A DNA stretch of 64,000 nt from positions 1 to 64,000 of the forward strand of contig JAVYIG010001590.1 in the NCBI GenBank assembly GCA_035222895.1, written 5' to 3'. The notes beneath the pieces were generated by a model, which did not search any database, had not been told where the DNA came from, and saw nothing but the letters and a program-made list of their open reading frames with translations. Positions 24,032-35,790 of this stretch are shown piece by piece (the first letter of the stretch is position 1; each line of letters begins with the position of its first letter). The DNA comes from Strongylocentrotus droebachiensis (lineage: Eukaryota; Echinodermata; Echinoidea; Camarodonta; Strongylocentrotidae). The position numbers and the translations under genes are program-made.

Positions 24032-24093
24032 ATGTGTGTGTGTGCGTGCGTGCGTGTGTGTGCGAGCGTGTGTGCGTGTGTGTGTGTGTGTGT
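24032..24093. repeat. (GT)n microsatellite with GC interruptions
   Basis: Alternating GT with GCGT units, potentially Z-DNA forming. Overlapping Val/Cys-rich frames are artefacts. Confidence 0.9.
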
Positions 24094-24498
24094 TTCCCTA
24101 TTAAAATTTGCCTGGAACTTATCTTTGTGCGTCATTTTGTTGAGTGAGATGAGTTGTGCGTCTTATTTCTTGTTATTTTCTATTGTATGCTAATAAAATG
24201 TGATCAACAGATTTACAGTTTCCTTTCCTGAGGCAAGTCTTTATCGCCGAAATCCACCTCTCGAGGGCTTTCTTTTTCATTTGCCATTATTATCTGTATT
24301 TTAAGACCTAAAGACTATCCGATCAGAGAGTCAGAAACTGTCACAAATGATATCCATTCCTATAAATCAAAGATCTGGCGTTGAACATCAACCCATGAGA
24401 ATTCACTTTGAGGCGGAATGCAAGCCGCCTAGTATTTTATTCAACATTCACCTTTTTCATTTCGCCAAACGCCACTATCGTACCTTCCTCTACAAACT

Positions 24499-24784
24499 AA
24501 CTCTCTCTTCTCTCTCTATCTCTCCTCATTCCCTTTAAACCCTTACTCCTCTCTCTCTCTCTCTTTCTTTCTCTCTTTCTTTCTCTCTCTCTCTCTCTCT
24601 CTCTCTTCCTGCCCCCATAGTATTTAGATGTCCCTCTTTGCCTCCCTCCCTTGCTTCCATTAATGATGCTATTATTCCTTCTCGCTTTCTTTCTTATTCT
24701 CCCTCTCTTTCTCTCAACTGTAAGTCTCATCCAATCCTCTTTCCCTCCGTCTCTCCCTCTGTCTGCCTCTGTCATTTTCTCTCT

Positions 24785-24821
<37 letters not shown>

Positions 24822-24835
24822 CTCTCTCTCGTGTC
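24499..24835. repeat. CT-rich microsatellite block
   Basis: Several (CT)n tracts separated by short unique segments. The minus-strand frame translates to Arg/Glu repeats and is not a gene. Confidence 0.9.
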
Positions 24836-24952
24836 GATCATGTGTATGGCACCGAACCACACTCAGTGCAATAATAAAGACGCAATACAAGTCAGATGTA
24901 TAGTGTCGTGAGAAAAAACAAACAGTCAGTTTAGGCCATGTAAAAAAATATG

Positions 24953-25253
24953 CATGTTTAGCGTCCCCGCCCGCATCCTTTTTGGGGGCCGCCTCCTATT
25001 ATTATTATTTTTTTTTTTGTTGAAATGTTAATTTTTTTTTTTTAGAGAAAAAATACATGAAAAACACTGCTAAAATGGCTCTATTTCTGATTTAAAAAAA
25101 AAAAAAAAAATGTCGGCGGGCATCTTGAAAAATAGCCCGACTGTCAGGAAAAATGTACCGAGCGGCCATTTTGAGCGGCCATTTTGAAAAAAAAAAAAAA
25201 AAAAAAAGGGCCTCCTCCTTCCTATTTTTCGAAAAAACAGGACGCTAAACATG
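24953..25253. mobile_element. MITE-like element with perfect 14-bp inverted ends
   Basis: CATGTTTAGCGTCC (24953-24966) and GGACGCTAAACATG (25240-25253) are perfect inverted repeats. Just inside them GCCGCCTCC on the left is mirrored by GGGCCTCCTCC on the right. The 301-bp interior holds long A and T runs (one of 21 A) and a doubled GAGCGGCCATTTT. There is no coding capacity. A target-site duplication cannot be defined because the flanks are A/T runs. Confidence 0.65.
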
Positions 25254-25586
25254 TTTTTTTGTTATTGTTGGGCCTTATGATAAGTGAAAGATGTATAAAC
25301 TGATTTTACTGACACCACCAAACTGGTGTTTTACCCTACCACCTGAACCTCATTTGCATAGATAAAATGTAGGAGCAGATGGATGATGTCCGCATGATTA
25401 TATAATATATCTCTGTAGAAGTGTCATCCCCGACAGCCGGCATATCGACTGTTATTACAGTCGATAATGGTGTGTTAAGATCAATCCTGTTCAGTCTAAA
25501 CCATCACTATTCATATTACAATGATTGAAAACGCAAAGCCGTGTTCTGTAGTAAGCAATTAAAATGATGGTCCTTATCTAGAGAGA

Positions 25587-25790
25587 GGTTTTGTTGTCTA
25601 GCGGAAAGATCGTCCGATTGTAGATCAACATGGTTCGCGGTTCGAGCCCGAGCCGCGAAACCAATGTCATTTGGCAAGCCATTGCCACTCTAAACCCATT
25701 TCTTGTAATTGGGTACGTGCTCCTTGTATCTAAATGCCACTCTGTCTAATCCATTAATCAAATATTTTGGATCACCTTACAAAAGTTGTA
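25587..25790 (+). mobile_element. tRNA-derived SINE-like element
   Basis: The head keeps tRNA features: GGTTTTG (25587-25593) can pair with CGAAACC downstream, TCTAGCGG resembles an A box, and GGTTCGAGCCC (25639-25649) is a good B box. The anticodon stem does not form and three extra bases sit before the acceptor strand, so it is not a functional tRNA. A non-tRNA body follows, including AATTGGGTACGTGCTCC. The 3' limit is approximate. Confidence 0.55.
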
Positions 25791-27843
25791 ACTCAACTCA
25801 GACAATCTCAAGACGAGGAGACAGTCAGGCGAGATTCGCAACGGTCAACAAAATTTCTTGAATAATGATTGATTTTCCTCTCTCTTTGCTAAAAGAATAT
25901 TATTGAAACCAAAAATAGCTAAGAACTATGTACATATTCGGACATAGTATCTTCCGGATTTTTAGAGGCGATTGCACGATACGATATCAGCTGTAAAGCT
26001 TTGGGCAATGACACGATCGCAAAGAATTTCGAAAAATCAATCTAACGCAATTTTAAAAGCCTAGCCAATCAAATTTTGTAATGCCGAAAATGACGTAGGC
26101 CTATTACGCAATCAGAACATGATTTCTATGGGATATGCAATAGACTATTGAGGTTGCCATAAATTGATTTATTGAAAGTCCATGTCATCGTGATATTACA
26201 AAGCATAGGTCATTCAATACTAGGACACAACTTTTTGAACAGGAGATTGATAGAAGCATTGAAGGAAACATAATTACCGCATCTTGCAGTTTAAGAGCTT
26301 CCATGTTAAACTACTGTTGGCAACGGATAGATTTGAATACTTTGTTGATGTTGAAAATTATCCACCCACTCTCAAGAAAGAAAATTCCTCATAATTTCGA
26401 ACATGCTGACTAATTTAAGTTTGATGAAAGAATGTATTCTCTTCCGCACAAGGGTACTAGATTCTGAGGCCAAAATATAACTTTTCAAACGCCTTGATAT
26501 TCGAGCTAGTCCATGGTCTATTCGGTCATTAGTTGTCCCATCAGTTACAGAGTATTATAATGTTTTGAATACAAATTGTTTTGAACATATACATTGACAA
26601 CACAAGTATAGGAGGTTAAAATGGTTTGTCTCGTCAGCTCTAAAAGGGCTTGCAAATTAAGCACAAACCTCAGATGTGCTAAAATCTTATATAGGATTCG
26701 GTAACGTATAGGTTAAAATCTCCGGGACTTGTCTTATCCTAGTGTAATCTTTGATGTCTATTTCTTGATTTGATTTACCACATTATTATAACTGACCAGA
26801 GAGCAAAGATCAGTTGTACATTATGTGGCAACAATCACAGCGTAAGTTGAACAAGAAACTGGTTCATGTAATTGGTGTGCAAACATGAAAGGTCGAGAGG
26901 ATTTGGATGGACTTTATAGGTAGAGTCTTAAGTCCAGTTGACGCCGTGATTTGAACTATCTAGGGGTCTATCAACTCAAGTAGATCCATGCATCAACCTA
27001 CGGGAGTCACGTTATATAATTCACATTGCCACACTGGTCTATCGGATCAATGCGAAAGTTAAAGGGGTTATCGTCTTTTGTATAATAGAGTTCAATTGCT
27101 ATTTGAGAAAGGAGGTGGGGCGCGCCATCTCTTCTTGGAATTAATATACATGTCATAAAACTGACCCCCTCTTTTATACAATAATTGACATACCATGTCT
27201 TCATTGTGAATCAACAGAACGTGTATTTTACTGAACATTTACATGTTTATATAAAGGGAATTAATTAAGAAATTTACTCGGATAATATTCCGGTTGTTCT
27301 GACTTTGTGTCTTATTCACATGGTTATAAGTATACCTTTTTATGAGTTATGAATTTCATGTGAACTTGGAAAATGTTATAATAATCTATGTATCTAATTC
27401 CAGTCCAGTTCGGACTGAAAGTAACAACTCACCTTAAGCAGACCTTATTATTATCTTGTAATACTTGCACTTTTTTATCCGCACTTTGTATGAGGTTTGA
27501 GGAAATTCGTTATATTTTAGAAAAATAAAGTGGCATTTACGTAAAGTGAGGAGGCCATGTTAATGAACTTTGTTTCATCTCATTCCTCAATCCCCAAATA
27601 GATGACTCTATTATTTTCATTATGTAGTGAAATTTCTCAGGCAGGGCTGGCTCCAACATGAGAATTCACATTATTCAGTGACGATGAGCTTGATGCAAAT
27701 GTATGACGGTCTTCGATGTAGAAAAACACTCCAAGATGCTCAAGTACCATTATCAAAGCGAGATAGTTACAATATTATTCACGACTTGCTACAGAAGTAT
27801 GTGCTACACACGAACACAGGACTTGAAGAGTGCGTTATGTGCA
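25791..27843. other. Non-coding DNA, no gene seen
   Basis: AT-rich. A frame at 27627-27840 looks mildly protein-like but has no recognisable domain and runs into the CT repeat, so it is not called. Confidence 0.4.
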
Positions 27844-28120
27844 TTTCACCTCCTCTATTTCCCCCTCTCTCTCCATCTTTCACTCACCCTGTTTCGTCTT
27901 TCCCTTTTATCTGGTTCTATCCTGAAACTCCCCCTCCTCTCTCTCTTCCCTCTCTCTCTCTCTTTCTCCATCTCCTCCTCTCCCCCTCTTTCTCTCTCTG
28001 ATCCCTCTTTTCCCATCTCTCCTCCTCTCTCTCCCCCTCTCACTCTCCTCTCTCTTTCTCTGTCTCTGTGTCTCTGTCTCTGTCTCTCTCGCTTTCTCCC
28101 CATTCCTCTCTCTCTTCCCC
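27844..28120. repeat. CT-rich low-complexity block
   Basis: Almost pure pyrimidine with CTCTCC, TCTCTG and TTTCTC variants. Open frames on both strands are compositional artefacts. Confidence 0.95.
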
Positions 28121-31100
28121 CTCATTTTCTCAAAAACCCACTTTCTCCCTTCATTTCTCCGTCTTTGTATATTAGTTCTCCATACATGCTGTATACTCAC
28201 CATCTTTTTTTCTTTGTAGTAATAAATTGTTCTTCTTTTATATTGTGATGGTATTCTGATGATAACGACAATGGAACTGTATGTATACAGAAGTTTTTTG
28301 TATTCTTGTAACTGATCATTGTACAGTTTATGATATTCATCCTTTATTACTTTTAATTTATATACCTTTCCAATATAAGTTTTGTTTCTTCTTCTTATTT
28401 TTTCATTTTCTTCTCCTTCATTCCTTCTTCTTTTTTTGTTGTATTTCCGCATCTCTCTAATTGCACTTTTCTTTCATGAAAACGTCTTTCTTTCTCTTTT
28501 TCTTTCTCACCTCCCCCTTCTTGCTCTGTGCACATCAACCTTGATCTATCATTCACTTTCCCATGTACGGGGTAACTAAGGAATTTCATTATCTCCATCT
28601 CAGCTTCCCTTGTAATCTATTAACGAACGCAAGTTTTTCATTGATGGGATTTAATTTTCTTGGATGATCTTCACCTCTGATTTTGTTTTATTCGCTCATT
28701 TAAGCGACATTGCAGCGTCAGGGGAATGTTCGTTAACACTGCGTTTAAAGGGACAAACGTTTATGACAGGATAATTATTGCTGTGATTCCTATGTTCCAC
28801 CTATTTTGCTGTCTTTAAAAAAAAGTATATTCTAATCCTTCTCCTAAAGTATTTGCCTCTACATCCTACTGGTAGAGATACAAGTTTTTTTTTTTCCATT
28901 ATGAATTATCATTCAGTCATTATCATTAATCAAACCATCAATTCATTAATCAACATTAATTTAATTCATTATAGTCATAAATCAACTGTAAATGCATCAC
29001 CACTTTTGTTTTGTTTCCATAAATTTTCGACCCTTGTGCGTTACACATTTTATAACCATTCTGCAAAAATCAAAACAAGAAACTGGGTCATGCATAAGAA
29101 TGTAAGAAGAGGCGCCAGAGAGCTACCTCGTGTTCAGTCTATTACGATCGTTATAAACGTCTTCATTACCGACACTGGTTGAAATTCTATCCATCTATGA
29201 GGGTAAAATGCGAAAATCGTATGATGTACTGCTGTTAGGGCGACTATTGCTGCTTTAATTGTCATCCATTTTGTTTTTCCGTCAGGGAGAGTTTTCCTAG
29301 AAGCGATAACAGGATGACGTCATGAATTGTGGTTTTAGGTTTCACCAGTGGACGCCATATATATTCTTCCCAAGTATATGGCAATGTCTGTTGAGCAAAT
29401 GATTGTCATTTGGATAAAAAATAAAGTGGCAAGAATTTTTAGATATGAAGAGTGAGGCCTAAAACGCTTTCACCCCATGTTTACGTGCGTTGTACACTCT
29501 AAAAATCAGAAACATAAGCATACTCTTTATTAAGAATCATTCATAACTTAAACGGCTTTTTGTATTTACCACGAGAATCCTGTCATTGATCTCCAAATAT
29601 ATTTTAAATGATATCTATTTTTAATAATCGCCATTTAGACGTTTTTGAACATAATTACCTTTCTGTTCTTCTCGATAGTTGTTTTGAGAATTTTCTGCTC
29701 ATTTTCCTTATTTCTTCACACTTTATAGCACTCCACAGAAGTATCTAGATTTTCCGTCTCATCATTATATTATATTTCATTTATGATAAAGGAAAGCTAT
29801 AGGAAAGGTACTGATTCACAGTTCTCCTTTTGGAAAAGCAAGGTATGAAATAGCCCGAGCTCTCTTTTAAACATCAATTACAATCACTTTACTTAGAACC
29901 TTACTATAGAGGCAATTTTGCAATTTGCGGTATACAAATATCTTATTATTATTATTATTATTATTATGTTTGATTAGAAATTAAGAATGTGCCACAATGA
30001 CTGAAGGTGAAAAGATACCCATTTACTTGGTTCATGAGATTTTTTTATTTAAAAGCTTAATAGAGATGAATAACAAAAAAGTGGTTTTGAAATGTATATC
30101 CTGAATTATGATACTGTATATAATTATTCTGGAGCCGAACAAAAATTAATGTTAAACTGTTAATTATTGCTTATTTGACCTAATGGATTCAAATACCTTC
30201 AAGCTTAAACAGTATAACATTGCGCTTGCGCTTCTACACCAATAATTCATGTCATATAAAGATCGCATCATTTAATATTTGATATTACTTGTAATCTTAC
30301 AACCTAAATTAAATAATGACAAAAAGCTTTTTGATCGTACCCGTATTTTAAGTAAGCAGTTATTGCGATTAAACGAAGAACATTTCCGTTTCCATTAAGA
30401 ATTATTTTCTTGATAAGAGAGGCATTACAATGTATAATCACGTTTAGCGAGCTGCATCATGCTAAGAAATATTTCCTGTTCGAATTATGATTGATATTAC
30501 GGTATGTTCATCCATAATTAGATCCATTAGGAGAGCACATCCACTCTCATTAGAAGACCAGTTGCGTTCGTTTTTTAGAACAAAGATGATTTAAAAGCAC
30601 ATGAGGGGTGTATTACTAAGAAGCCAGGCGATGAAGTCACAGTGGGGAGTGCATGTGGTCTTGAAGGTCGTGAATAATTATCTTCACATCAAGTCCTAAA
30701 ATGATAAGGAAATACGACGGGATCTTTTTACTCTAGCTGTTTCGTAATTTAAGTCGCAAGAACATAATTTATATTCGTTTTAGAAATTCGCTTTTTTTTT
30801 TTATCGAAAGGAAGCGACAATAGTTGCAGTAAAGCTAGAAAAATAAACATGACAAAAAGGAAAACAAGGGCTTGTTCAAAACGTGACCAACTAGGCGTCT
30901 TGTCTGAATGATTCATCAGTTATTACTCAAGATATTGGACGCAGCTGTTTAAACCTGCTTCTAGTTTCAAGGTGCAAGATTATGATTTCCAAATTTCACA
31001 TGAAATTGTGAAAGTACTGCAATTTGCAGTCAATTACATGTTCCTTTATTTTACATTGTATATCATTCCAAATATTAAAATTGGGAAGACTCGGTTAATA

Positions 31101-32399
31101 ATTAATAAAAATAAAACCCCAAACGTATGAAATCCTATGGAAATAGGTTTATTAATACCCAAATAAAAGTGATCACATTTGACATATAGCATCTGTCATT
31201 TTATGACTGTATTTTCTAAAATTGAGGTTACCCTCATAAAATATTGTCGTTATGTTGTGTTCAATTTGCAGATAGTTTGTGCATATGGAAATTTGTTCAG
31301 ACAAAATGGATTTGTATCAGAAGTGCAATGTGTTTTTGATGGGCTGCGGGGAGATTAAATGAAATGAGATCAAAAGCATAATAGAAAGTTACTCGAGTTA
31401 TGAAAGCATCTGAGAAGGAGAACACAGGAGGTGTTTAGAAGAACCTTCTCAATCTACATCCAAACATTACACTATACAATTAAACTTTTACATAAGTATT
31501 TTAAAAGGCCGAGGAATGAATGCGTTTTTATAAAATGGTATAGTTTTTGGATACAGCTTATTTTTTGTTTGATCCAGCAAAATATAAAAAATAAGACGTA
31601 TTATGAAAAATATATCACACCATGGCCCTTTTAAATATACAACATTTTAGTTTTAGAGTGCAATTATATCATATTCATTGACTGTTTCAAGAGGATGCAT
31701 TATTCACTCATTGCTTCTTTTGAACTACTTCTTGTACAGAAGGTACAGAGAGCTCCTCGAATAAATGCAACTCCAACTGCGTATGGCCTTGGACGCTAAC
31801 ATTATCTTACTCATCACCTTAAAGGGCGGTATTACGTAAATATCTCTATCCCAATGGAATTTTCATACCTTCCTGCCTGGATGAGGGTAGGGGGAGGCTG
31901 ATGGGTGACGAAATCAAAGCTTGCCGCATCTTCTCGACTTATCTTGGACATGTCTTCTCCCCGCACACGTCCCTGCCCTGCTATCATCGCGTGGATGAGA
32001 CGAGTCAGGGGTAATGAGAGCCATAACCTTGGACCCATTAAGACCCTTTCTCATATTACTTTCTTTCATGGCATCAATGCAAACACTCTGTCATCTCGTT
32101 TGGCTTAGCTGGAACGGGCTTGACTGTGTTGAAGTGATATGTCTTGAATGTCTTCCGAATTGCACGCGGTCGGAGTGTTTAGAAAGGAGCGTGATTTCCT
32201 TTCAATGAACTTAATGACTCGGTGGAAATGATGCTTTTGCACCAAACGTGTCGTGTAGTATTGCACAATGGGAATACACGTTTTCCTCCTGGTTGAGAAA
32301 ATAAAATATATTATGAATTTAACTCATTATAGTATTCTAAATGATAAAAATAACTGAATATTAATGAATAAGATAATGAATATAATAATAAACTGAAAT
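28121..32399. other. Long gene-free stretch
   Basis: AT-rich, with an ATT simple repeat near 29943-29967. GC rises around 31860-32030, where both strands are open for about 65 codons. No domain is recognised and splice signals are weak. Confidence 0.4.
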
Positions 32400-32766
32400 A
32401 GAGAACGATAGAGAGAGAAAAATATAAAGAAAGAGAAATAGATTTTTAGATAAGAAAAAAAGGAGGGAGAGATGAGGGATAGGAGAAGGTGAGAGATAGA
32501 AAGAGAGAAGAGATAAGAAAGAAAAGAGAGGAGACAGAGAAAGAGAGAAAACATAAAGAGAAAATAGTGAAATCAGGCAAAATAATGATAGGGATAGTAT
32601 GAGATAAAATTGTGAAAGAGATGGAGGGAAAGAGAGAGAGAGAGAGAGAGGGGGTAGTGAGAGGAAGAGGGAGAGGAAGAACGGAATAGAGACAAATTAG
32701 AGAGAGGGAGAAAGCACAGAGACAAAGAAGAAGATTGAGAAGAAAAAGAAGAAGAAAAAAAAAGGA

Positions 32767-32805
<39 letters not shown>

Positions 32806-32812
32806 CAAGTAA
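32400..32812. repeat. GA-rich purine tract
   Basis: About 400 bp of nearly pure purine with (GA)n cores at 32632-32650 and 32769-32799. It is strand-asymmetric and could form triplex DNA. Confidence 0.9.
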
Positions 32813-33164
32813 GAGAGAAAAGGGAAGATGCGATATACATGAAAACACATTTAGGAGGTTTTACCCAATCCATCGTGAGATCTCAAGTAGATAGGAACTT
32901 CCTATGCAAAGAGCTTTGAGTGCAGAAATAAGGTTCACATGAAAATGGAAAAACACTTGCCTGCAATAATATGCAAGTATGTCAGAATTATATTAATCGC
33001 TTAAAATAAAATTAATAGATCGAGGTATGTGATAATATTAGTGTTTCACATCATGCGAGCTGAATTATTATCAAGATGATGTAAAACACCATATCGCGCA
33101 TGCAGGTGACATGCCTAACTTATAAATGAATTTGCGAGATGAACACATGAAGAGAAACTAAATG

Positions 33165-33302
33165 GTGGAGAGAGAGAGAGAAAAAAAAAGAGAAAGGGCG
33201 AGAGAGAGAGAGAGAGAGAGAGAGAAGGTGAGTGTACGTGTGTGTGTGTGCGCGCGTTGGTGTGTGTTTGTGTGAGTGAGAGAGAGACAGAGAGAGAGAG
33301 AC
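33165..33302. repeat. GA and GT microsatellite block
   Basis: (GA)n tracts flank a GT/GC-alternating segment (33237-33275). No coding content. Confidence 0.9.
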
Positions 33303-35540
33303 CCCACGAACTTTATCTTATTAGAAATTTTCACCCATTATGTGCAAGAAAACAGTTCAAAGTCAAGGGGAAAATAGACCTTCTGCATGGCAATTAAAAA
33401 TCTTTCAAAGAAAATAATTTAGAGTACGTTCCATAAAAACCTATAGGCAGTGCATGCCCGGAGACTTGTATAAATTAATTAATGCTGAGGTCTAATTCAG
33501 TTCATAGCCGGAAAGGTGTGTAGACCACCTAATCTTTTCTTTTAGCACGATCGAATTAACTGCTTGAATAAGATTAATCGGTAATTGTTCTCTTCGTGCT
33601 TTCAAGCAGGTGTAAACGTATTAGGCCTGTTATGGTCATTAGCACGCCGGTAAAAGAATTACGAGTCTTTCTTATACCTCTCATAGTTGGTATGGACTGA
33701 TGGAAAACGGTGGAGCGGCGAGTATACCGACAACTTTGTTTACAATCTAAGAAGGTAGCCCGCACGGTTTTGTAAAGCAATTAGTAAGTTCGTCTAATTT
33801 CACTTTTATGCTAGAAATTGAAATTAGCTTTAGTTGTATTATTATTCTTTATTATTTGATAATTGAAATTCACCTTTAATTCTTTTACATAAACGATTAA
33901 TGTTAATCATTCTCAGTAAGAGTACAGTGATTACTTTAGAAAAATACGAAACAATGCGAAAAGCAAAACTTGTGTTGGGTACGCCAAGAACATACTCACG
34001 ATAAAATATGTGAAGGGAAAGTTCTCTCTATTTAGGAGATCAAAAACATCCTTTTAGGAGATGGACTGTTCGCGCTCAACATTCTTTGAAAGTACATCGG
34101 TATAAGCTTTACAGCTCATTTAATTTATAGCCGTGGACACCGCAAATGAGTTTATGCCAAAGTCGTTCAATTTCGGCGGTGGCGTTAGAGTCTATGTACA
34201 TGCGGTTTGCGATTTGCAATGCAGCCCTTTGGATATGCTTTCCAATACCTATGGCAGAGATGTGTGAATTTTTGCACGTATTACATTTCTGTACCTATGG
34301 ATAGCGATAAAGTCATGAGTCAATAATTTGTTGAAAGATTATCGTACAAGAACTGAAAACGAATATAGCTCGTATGTTTATGCATATTAAAGGTACTACT
34401 AATGTTTTCTAATAGATCTTGTTGACAAATAAATTTTGAGGCGATTATAAACAAGATTGTAGGAGTTCGGGTGCATGGTGACATCTAATGGAAATTCTTT
34501 CAAATATCTTTCTCGAAACTCGATGAGGGGATATCTGTGATTTAAAAAATGTTCATGCAAAGAACAAAATAAAAATCATGTAATTGTTATTTTATTTAAT
34601 ATAAATATATTAATATCGTACATAATTCTGATTTTGTTTCGAATACTTCTAAACATCTACATCATTTTTTTCACTGTTGAATGTAAAACAGGTATTAGGC
34701 AATCATTTCCGCTTATAAATGAAAGACTAAATGTTTTTTTTATAGGTAACCCTGAAAATGTCCAAATTATTTTGATATTTTGAAATGTGAGTCATCCATT
34801 AATGATTATATTTGTGATTGAGACATTTTGTTTATTATTGACTGCACGGGTATCATCTCTTTCCTGCAGCAATGTGTATAGCAGTGAAGTTTAGTATAGC
34901 CACTCTCAAGTGTCCAGATGACATACAGGAGTTATCCTGCGGCTATATAGCTCCTATCGTACACGCGGGGTGGTGGTATAGGGGTAGGGTGTAATTTTAA
35001 GACCCCCTACACGTGTGCACGAACTAACGGGCTCTTGAGACTTTGCCCATCGAGTATCAATTACAACGGACAACATATTCTACGAGAACATGTAGGGTCC
35101 ATTAACGGCAACAACAACAACAATTTTTTTTTAAAACGCGTTTGCAAAGGCTTTCGAAAAAGTCAACTCGAGGGCATTTTTTAAAACACCATATTGTAAA
35201 CCCCAATAAAATAATGTTCAGATGACCTAATGCATCGTTTTTATGTTCGCACATTTTTGATACATGATATGGACTAGGCTATTGAAAATGTCCATTTCGT
35301 CGGATTTTTAGAGATGATAATAATGCCTTTATTCCTCTCCGCATATCGAGATTTGAGTTTATGCACTTGAAAAGATCCACTCCACCTTCTCCTTCCAACA
35401 AAACTATCCGTGTTATGCCCACAGTGGCCATTAAATATCTCATTTCGAGAATAATTGTTATTGAAATAGAAGATGCGAGCCGGTTCTCTTTCTCTGCCCA
35501 GTGACTCACTGGTTATTAAGGCACATCACTCGTGACATGC
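33303..35540. other. Non-coding DNA, no gene seen
   Basis: AT-rich, unique-looking sequence with short open frames only. Confidence 0.4.
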
Positions 35541-35790
35541 CATGTCAAGATATATGAGAGAAAGAATGAGCAGGGTAAATTAGGGGTAATAACGCTGAAG
35601 AATGGGAATATGAGGTAGGGGCAAATATATGCTGGAATCGGAGGGCGGACGTGGTCAGTTACATGTCAAGATATATGAGAGAAATGATGAGCGGGTTAAA
35701 TTAGGAGTTATAACGCAGGAGAAATTCAGGTTTGGAATATGAGGTTGGGGCAAATGTAATTACGTTGGAATCGGAGGGCAGTCGTGGTCA
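35541..35790. repeat. Tandem duplication, period about 121 bp
   Basis: Unit one (from 35541) and unit two (from 35662) both begin CATGTCAAGATATATGAGAG. They share TGAGGT-GGGGCAAAT and TGGAATCGGAGGGC, and end with CGTGGTCA. Unit two carries small insertions (AATTCAGGTT and TAATTACG). Confidence 0.9.

Noticed and set aside
25587-25660. Functional tRNA gene
   Set aside because: Acceptor pairing and B box exist, but the anticodon stem fails and extra bases interrupt the 3' acceptor strand; better read as a SINE head.
27907-28452. 181-codon minus-strand frame
   Set aside because: Arg/Glu-rich translation of a CT-rich tract with no recognisable domain.
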